From assembly GCF_002368035.1 (NCBI RefSeq), contig NZ_AP018223.1:1032449-1096448 (forward strand): DNA of 64,000 nt, in the 5' to 3' direction. Source of the stretch: Nostoc linckia NIES-25 (GTDB lineage: Bacteria; Cyanobacteriota; Cyanobacteriia; Cyanobacteriales; Nostocaceae). The stretch's first letter is position 1, and each line of letters opens with the position of its first letter. This document shows, one piece after another, positions 59,653 through 64,000 of this stretch. Under the pieces are notes generated by a model that saw only the letters and a list, made by a program, of their open reading frames with translations, was not told the origin of the DNA and searched no databases. The translations under genes were made by a program, and so were the position numbers.

Positions 59653-60251
59653 TGACTGGGGACTGGGTGAAAAGTCTTTTTGTGTCTACAAATTAATAAT
59701 TAGTTAACTAACTGCCATTTGCCGCCAACTTACCTAGACGCTTCAATACACCCAAAACCGTATACAACTCATTCCCTGGATTGAAGATATAAAATAAGCG
59801 TATTCGTAAGGGCACAACAATAGACTTCTTGCAGAAGTCGGGAAAAGGGGAAGGAGAAAGGGGGGAAAGGTTTGTTATTTTCCCTTTCCCCTTTAACCTT
59901 TTCCCTTTTCCCACCTCTTGCAAAAGTGCTTTTTGCAAGAGGTCTAATGTTGTGCCCCTACCCATCTGTCGCATTCTTTTTTCAAATTGGTATTACACAG
60001 TGGGGTAGCACAGCTGTGCTACCCAAAAAATTATCTTTACTCCAAACAGTCGCATAGAAATATTAAGCGATCGCTTAATATTATGCCTGTTTGATGACAT
60101 TGTGTAGGCGTAGGCGTAGCCCAACCCAGGCATCGCTATATCCATAACTCTTGCAAAAATCTTTCAAAGATTACTGCCGAGTCTCAAGCGAACACACTAA
60201 AAAATTACTATTAAATTTTCTCATTAATCAGTTAAGACTTTCCTCTCAACA
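59653..60251. repeat. Gap with repeat tracts and a possible gene relic
   Basis: GACTGGGGAC heptamers at 59640-59670, a G/A-run palindrome at 59833-59910, hairpins TTCTTGCAGAAG near 59823 and CTCTTGCAAAAGTGCTTTTT near 59924, and GTAGGCGTAGGCGTAGCCCA near 60103. Between 59708 and 59815 the minus strand reads IRLFYIFNPGNELYTVLGVL then KRLGKLAANGS, which may be the tail of a lost gene; not identified. Confidence 0.55.
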
Positions 60252-60908
60252 TCAGCAAAACTTGGGATTAATTATTGGTACTTCTTTGAAATTCTCTGAT
60301 TGTGCTGTTGCACCTTTGTCAGCAAAATGCTTATTCATCAGCGCCGGGACTTGTGGTGCTTGAATCTGGCTGTAGCGGGTTTTGTCTGGCATGACTAGAT
60401 TTGGCCCCGCTTTGCAGTTTTTCATACAGCCGGTGCCCTTGATTGTAACTTGGTCTTCTAAACCGCGATCGCTCAAAGCAGCCTCTAACGCTTGGCAAAC
60501 TCCTTTCCCACCGCGTTTCATACAATCAGACTTTTGACACACCAAAATTGTCGCTTTCGCCTTCGCCGGTTTTACCTTAGCGTTATCAATTGATGGTGGT
60601 TCTTCTGGCGCGGCAATAGTTTGAACTCTCGCCATTTCAGAACGCGCCGCCATCACACGTTCGGCTTTGAATGTAACTCTGTCTTTTTTTATATCGTATT
60701 TTTTGTAGCCAACAACTTGCAGCCAAGTACCTCGTGGTAGCCGCAAATCAAAAGCAGCCCGTAAATGCTTAGCGAGTTTAACGTAACATTCACCCTCATG
60801 AGTACCCAGCAGCAAACCTTTTACTTTATAGCCATCTTTAATAACAAAATCTATAAACCTGCCCTCAAGGCAAAATTCTGATACTTCCAAACTCTGACAT
60901 GCACCCAT
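60252..60908 (-). CDS. Two-domain protein with thioredoxin-like [2Fe-2S] ferredoxin domain
   Basis: 218 aa. Residues 1-95 form a beta-rich domain (FCLEGRFIDFVIKDGYKVKG, LPRGTWLQVVGYKKYDIKKD) resembling an OB-like fold; after an Ala/Lys-rich linker, residues 128-205 are a thioredoxin-like [2Fe-2S] domain with four cysteines: TILVCQKSDCMKRGGKGVC and GTGCMKNCKAGPNLVMPDK. The CxxxC near the end and the early Cys give the usual ligand set, and an extra Cys is present. Such proteins are known mainly from cyanobacteria; electron partner unknown. TTTTTTAACCTCC upstream on the forward strand gives GGAGG as ribosome site. Confidence 0.85.
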   Translation of the reverse strand: MGACQSLEVSEFCLEGRFIDFVIKDGYKVKGLLLGTHEGECYVKLAKHLRAAFDLRLPRGTWLQVVGYKKYDIKKDRVTFKAERVMAARSEMARVQTIAAPEEPPSIDNAKVKPAKAKATILVCQKSDCMKRGGKGVCQALEAALSDRGLEDQVTIKGTGCMKNCKAGPNLVMPDKTRYSQIQAPQVPALMNKHFADKGATAQSENFKEVPIINPKFC

Positions 60909-60985
60909 TTTTTAACCTCCTTTTAACTAATACAAGCTAACTACAGCAATCTTTTCAGCACCAGGGTAAAAATTAGCGATGTAGA

Positions 60986-61258
60986 TTAGGACTTTTGGTA
61001 ACGACTTCTCCAGCAGCATTCAAGATTCCAGATTTGGTCTTGGCGAGAGGCACTGAATCGCCGTATTACACTCCAAAGTTGAACAGCCGCAGTTGCAGAA
61101 CTAATTTCAACTTGTAATGGCTGATTAGTCATACAGCTACAGGGAACGTCTAACTCCTTTAGGCGTTGATAGACTTGCCAACGGTCTGCCCAATTCACTT
61201 CTACAACGTGCTCGTTTTCTACTTCTGAACTAAACGATTTCAAGATAATTGCCCTCAA
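60986..61258 (-). CDS. Small cyanobacterial protein, Asr1405/Asl0597-like
   Basis: 90 aa. EVNWADRWQVYQRLKELDVP, CSCMTNQPLQVEISSATAAV and QLWSVIRRFSASRQDQIWNL with LECCW. From memory this matches a cyanobacterium-specific family named after Anabaena Asr1405/Asl0597; function unknown. Cys residues (CSC and ECC) could bind metal or form disulfides. Lies 77 bases upstream of the ferredoxin-like gene on the same strand, so co-transcription is plausible and a redox link possible. Confidence 0.72.
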   Translation of the reverse strand: MRAIILKSFSSEVENEHVVEVNWADRWQVYQRLKELDVPCSCMTNQPLQVEISSATAAVQLWSVIRRFSASRQDQIWNLECCWRSRYQKS

Positions 61259-61811
61259 AGTGCAACAAACTTGCAGTAAATACCGCGATACAACTTCTTA
61301 CTTTTTGAAAGTCATGGGAGTTTTACCTCTTAAAACCAGCATACCTTAAGTGCAAACAATTCTCATTAACTTTGAAAAAAAATAATTACTGGGTATGGGG
61401 CATGGGGCATTGGGAAAGGGGGAAGGGTAAAAAGGGAAATATTAAATTTATCGGGAAAGGCAGAGGGCAGGAGGCTCAGTTGGCTTTTATGGAATTCTGA
61501 CTCGTGTCCTCTGCTCGTGACCGTCCCTTGCGCGTCTCCAAGAGTTGGGAACAAGGGTTTAAGACAAGAACACCAAATTTCAACAAAGGTGGCCTCAATT
61601 AAGTACGGTGTTGAATCCCCGATCTTATTGAACCTTCTGCCCTCAGCATAGCTGCCTTCTTCAATCCTTTTCCCTTTTCCCTTTAACCTTTTCCCCTGCC
61701 CCCTCTGCTCCCCAGTCCCCAGTCATTAGCCCCTTAAGATCGTTCAACAAACAAATAAACTCGACAATTTTTGTAGCTAATAATTAAAAATTTAGTCATA
61801 GCGAATAGGCC
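61259..61811. repeat. Gap with repeats and a stretch similar to the cphB leader
   Basis: 61395-61455 and 61665-61700 are arms of the G/A-run palindrome family. Between them, 61490-61640 is different: GTGTCCTC at 61504, and CACCAAATTTCAACAAAGGT then GGCCTC and CCCCGATCTTATTGAA, which resembles 36523-36595 upstream of cphB. No gene seen. The last 70 bases lead into the dps promoter. Confidence 0.45.
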
Positions 61812-61871
61812 TTGCCATTATTATGAAAATGTTAGTATATAAAGACTAAGCAGTTAAAAACTGTAACTGCT
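61812..61871 (+). promoter_or_regulatory. Candidate dps promoter and adjacent inverted repeat
   Basis: TTGCCA at 61812 and TATATA at 61836 with an 18-base spacer. Downstream, 61849-61871 is an inverted repeat AGCAGTTAAAAACTGTAACT(GCT) just ahead of GAGGAG and the dps ATG; it could be an operator or a 5'-UTR hairpin. Confidence 0.5.
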
Positions 61872-61888
61872 AAAGAGCGAGGAGAACA

Positions 61889-62443
61889 ATGTCTGAAACA
61901 CAAACTTTGCTACGAAATTTTGGTCATGTATATGACAATCCTGTGCTGTTGGATCGCAGCGTAACTGCCCCAGTTACAGAAGGATTCAACGTTGTATTAG
62001 CTAGTTTCCAAGCACTTTACTTACAGTATCAAAAGCATCATTTTGTAGTTGAAGGTGCAGAATTTTACTCTCTGCATGAGTTTTTTAACGAAAGTTACAA
62101 TGAAGTGCAAGACCACATCCATGAAATTGGAGAGCGCTTAGATGGACTGGGTGGTGTGCCAGTTGCAACCTTCAGCAAACTAGCAGAATTAACCTGTTTT
62201 CAACAAGAACCTGATGGCGTATATTCTGCCCGCCAAATGGTAGAAAATGACCTAGCTGCCGAACAAGCAATCATTGGTGTAATTCGTCGCCAAGCCGCTC
62301 AGGCAGAGAGTTTAGGGGATCGGGCTACACGCTATCTCTACGAGAAGATTTTGTTAAAAACAGAGGAACGTGCTTATCATTTGTCCCACTTCCTCGCTAA
62401 AGACAGCTTAACCTTAGGATTTGTCCAAGCTGCTCAAAGCTAA
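61889..62443 (+). CDS. dps: Dps-family ferritin with His-type ferroxidase centre
   Basis: 184 aa, four-helix Dps fold. It forms a 12-subunit iron-storing cage that consumes peroxide or oxygen while oxidising Fe(II). Ferroxidase residues by alignment to the family pattern: His51 (KHHFVVEG), His63 (SLHEFF), and HEIGER where the usual Asp of DEIAER is His78, with Glu82. This Asp-to-His change matches the His-type class described for Nostoc punctiforme Dps4. There is no long basic N-terminal tail, so DNA binding is less likely. GAGGAG precedes the ATG; an 18-bp-scale terminator follows. Likely oxidative-stress and iron homeostasis role. Confidence 0.93.
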   Translation: MSETQTLLRNFGHVYDNPVLLDRSVTAPVTEGFNVVLASFQALYLQYQKHHFVVEGAEFYSLHEFFNESYNEVQDHIHEIGERLDGLGGVPVATFSKLAELTCFQQEPDGVYSARQMVENDLAAEQAIIGVIRRQAAQAESLGDRATRYLYEKILLKTEERAYHLSHFLAKDSLTLGFVQAAQS

Positions 62444-62516
62444 AACTCTCATAATCTAGATTTTTCTACCTAGAGCGAAAGAAAAAGTTAGCAGCATTAA
62501 CTCTTAAAATATTATA

Positions 62517-62557
62517 AAAAATGGCAGAGAGCAAGATTCCTGCTCTCTGCCATTTTT
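62517..62557 (+). terminator. Intrinsic terminator of dps
   Basis: 17-bp perfect stem AAAAATGGCAGAGAGCA with its complement, 7-base loop, T run included in the second arm. Confidence 0.9.
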
Positions 62558-63130
62558 AATTTAAGTCAACATATTTACATCATATTTAACCTTGAAAATA
62601 TTTAGCAATTAGTTAGCCAACATATATTTCGATCTAAGTAATCTATTTGTTATAAATAAACATGCAGGTATCTGCCATAATGAATTAGCATTTATTGAAA
62701 ATTTTCATCAAATTAAATAAAAAATCTTTGCAAGAACCAGAAATAATTTAGCATCACAATTCAATAAAATTAGAAATAGAAAATAGTGATTAGTGACTGG
62801 GGACTGGTGACTGGGAAAAGGGTAAAGGTTGAAAGGGAAGGGACAAAACCTTATTCCCCTTTCCCTTTAACGTTGATTTTGCTCTCGTTCCCTTGGCTAC
62901 CGCTAGGGATTGGGAATTGATTATTTGAAAAGGTTTTCCCAGTCCCCAGTCACCAGTCCCCAATCACCAGCGATGCACTGAGCTTGCCGTTTGCGGAGCG
63001 TCTCGAAGAGAAGTGTCCCCAGTCCCCAATCTCCTGTCAAGTTAGAAAAGTTAATAATAAAAAGCACGATCGCGGGTAAACACCCTTAAAATAATCAGGA
63101 TTTGTATTCTCGTACTCCAAGGCAACTACT
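62558..63130. repeat. Gap with heptamer and G/A-run repeats before carB
   Basis: A/T-rich to 62785, then GTGACTGGGGACTGGTGACT heptamers, an AAAGGGTAAAGGTTGAAAGG palindrome, the inverse heptamers CCCAGTCACCAGTCCCC, and a TTGCGGAGCGTCTCGAAGAG repeat (reverse of the one inside coaX). AAGGCAACT before the carB ATG is the likely ribosome site. Confidence 0.7.
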
Positions 63131-64000
63131 ATGCCCCGCCGTGATGACCTCCGGAAGATTCTACTGTTAGGTTCTGGCCCAATTGTGATTGGACAAGCCT
63201 GTGAGTTTGACTACTCTGGCACTCAAGCCTGCAAAGCGTTGCGAGAAGAAGGCTATGAAGTGGTGTTGGTCAACTCTAACCCTGCAACGATTATGACCGA
63301 CCCGGAAACGGCCGATCGCACTTACATTGAGCCGCTGACTCCGGAATTGGTCGAAAAAGTGATCGCCAAAGAACGCCCTGATGCACTACTCCCAACGATG
63401 GGAGGACAAACTGCCCTGAATCTCGCTGTTGCTTTAGCCAAAAATGGCGCGTTGGAAAAATACGGCGTTGAGTTAATCGGCGCTAAACTGCCAGCCATTG
63501 AAAAAGCCGAAGACAGAAAACTTTTTGGCGATGCAATGGCCAAAATCGGGGTAGCTGTTTGTCCCAGCGGCACAGCCGAATCCTTAGAAGAAGCAAAAGC
63601 GATCGCTCGTCAAATTGGCACGTATCCGCTAATTATTCGTCCTGCCTTCACCATGGGTGGAAGTGGCGGCGGTATTGCCTACAACCAAGAAGAATTTGAA
63701 GAAATGGCACAGGTCGGTATAGATGCTAGTCCTGTTTCCCAAATTCTCATTGACCAGTCTTTACTCGGCTGGAAAGAATACGAACTCGAAGTGATGCGTG
63801 ACCTTGCAGATAACGTGGTGATTATCTGCTCCATCGAAAACCTTGACCCTATGGGCATTCACACCGGGGATTCGATTACCGTCGCTCCCGCGCAAACCCT
63901 CACTGATAAAGAATATCAAAGGCTGCGGGATATGGCAATTAAAATCATCCGCGAGATAGGTGTGGAAACTGGCGGTTCTAATATTCAATTTGCCGTTAAT
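63131..64000 (+). CDS. carB: Carbamoyl-phosphate synthase large subunit (5' part)
   Basis: First 290 codons of a gene of about 1,080; the window ends inside it. MPRRDDLRKILLLGSGPIVI, GQACEFDYSGTQACKALREE, then ATP-grasp features RPAFTMGGSGGGIAYNQEEF and SLLGWKEYELEVMRD, NVVIICSIENLDPMGIHTGD. Makes carbamoyl phosphate from bicarbonate, glutamine-derived ammonia and ATP for arginine and pyrimidine synthesis. The visible part is intact. The small subunit carA is not adjacent upstream. Confidence 0.96.
   Translation, partial: MPRRDDLRKILLLGSGPIVIGQACEFDYSGTQACKALREEGYEVVLVNSNPATIMTDPETADRTYIEPLTPELVEKVIAKERPDALLPTMGGQTALNLAVALAKNGALEKYGVELIGAKLPAIEKAEDRKLFGDAMAKIGVAVCPSGTAESLEEAKAIARQIGTYPLIIRPAFTMGGSGGGIAYNQEEFEEMAQVGIDASPVSQILIDQSLLGWKEYELEVMRDLADNVVIICSIENLDPMGIHTGDSITVAPAQTLTDKEYQRLRDMAIKIIREIGVETGGSNIQFAVN

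Noticed and set aside
59708..59974. 88-codon minus-strand ORF
   Set aside because: Its first half is the G/A-run repeat and hairpins; only the last 30 residues look protein-like, so at most a relic of an unknown gene.

Overview
The window is chromosomal DNA of a cyanobacterium, most likely a filamentous heterocyst former (order Nostocales). This rests on abundant GCGATCGC (HIP1-type) octamers, adjacent flv3/flv1 flavodiiron genes, cyanophycin genes cphB-cphA, a cyanobacterial His-type Dps, several proteins known to me only from cyanobacteria, and dense heptanucleotide and palindromic dispersed repeats. No rRNA, tRNA, CRISPR array, intact IS element or prophage was recognised. All family calls come from reading motifs and from memory; no database was searched.

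Layout. 0-8 kb: dnaK, an M28 peptidase, small unknown genes, a six-copy 41-bp hairpin array, three copies of a palindromic G/C-run element around a DUF559 nuclease, and an orphan 470-aa protein with two C-terminal membrane segments. 8-12 kb: remnants, two overlapping EamA transporters and a PIG-V-like mannosyltransferase. 12-20 kb: dxr, then a toxin-antitoxin patch (hicAB, relE plus antitoxin, a relE relic), a hotdog thioesterase, a TPR-CHAT protein, a collapsed VapBC chimera and a DUF1815 protein. 20-25.6 kb: gene stubs, flv1/flv3 and coaX. 25.9-35.9 kb: beta-carbonic anhydrase, hydrolases, argH, larB, an orphan peptide-binding lipoprotein, ispF and trmD. 36-46 kb: cphB and cphA after a long structured leader, tatA (too short for most ORF callers), a Ser/Thr kinase, cbiT, cdsA, a DUF2993 protein and an RsuA-type pseudouridine synthase. 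46-53 kb: RodZ-like protein, malQ, NUDIX, a broken VapBC, a pentapeptide-repeat/RidA fusion, and TumA/TumE. 53-59.7 kb: two tandem paralogous P-loop ATPase/TPR genes, each preceded by a 21-bp tandem array. 60-64 kb: a [2Fe-2S] ferredoxin-like protein, a small cyanobacterial protein, dps and the 5' part of carB.

How the genes fit together. Most are housekeeping genes with no shared pathway: isoprenoid synthesis (dxr, ispF), nitrogen storage and arginine supply (cphA, cphB, argH, carB), oxygen and redox protection (flv1/flv3, dps), CO2 handling, and lipid and envelope work. Accessory DNA lies between them as toxin-antitoxin modules, their relics and short mobile repeats. Several repeats have entered reading frames (an export signal, the CHAT protein, coaX, the tails of trmD and the pseudouridine synthase).

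The best candidate for an undescribed system is the duplicated cassette at 53.3-59.7 kb: [21-bp array]-[about 100-bp conserved leader]-[STAND-like ATPase with TPRs and no effector domain]. Variation between the repeat units falls mostly on wobble positions of one frame (EPQKVNV), as if the array is or once was coding; its period also equals two helical turns.
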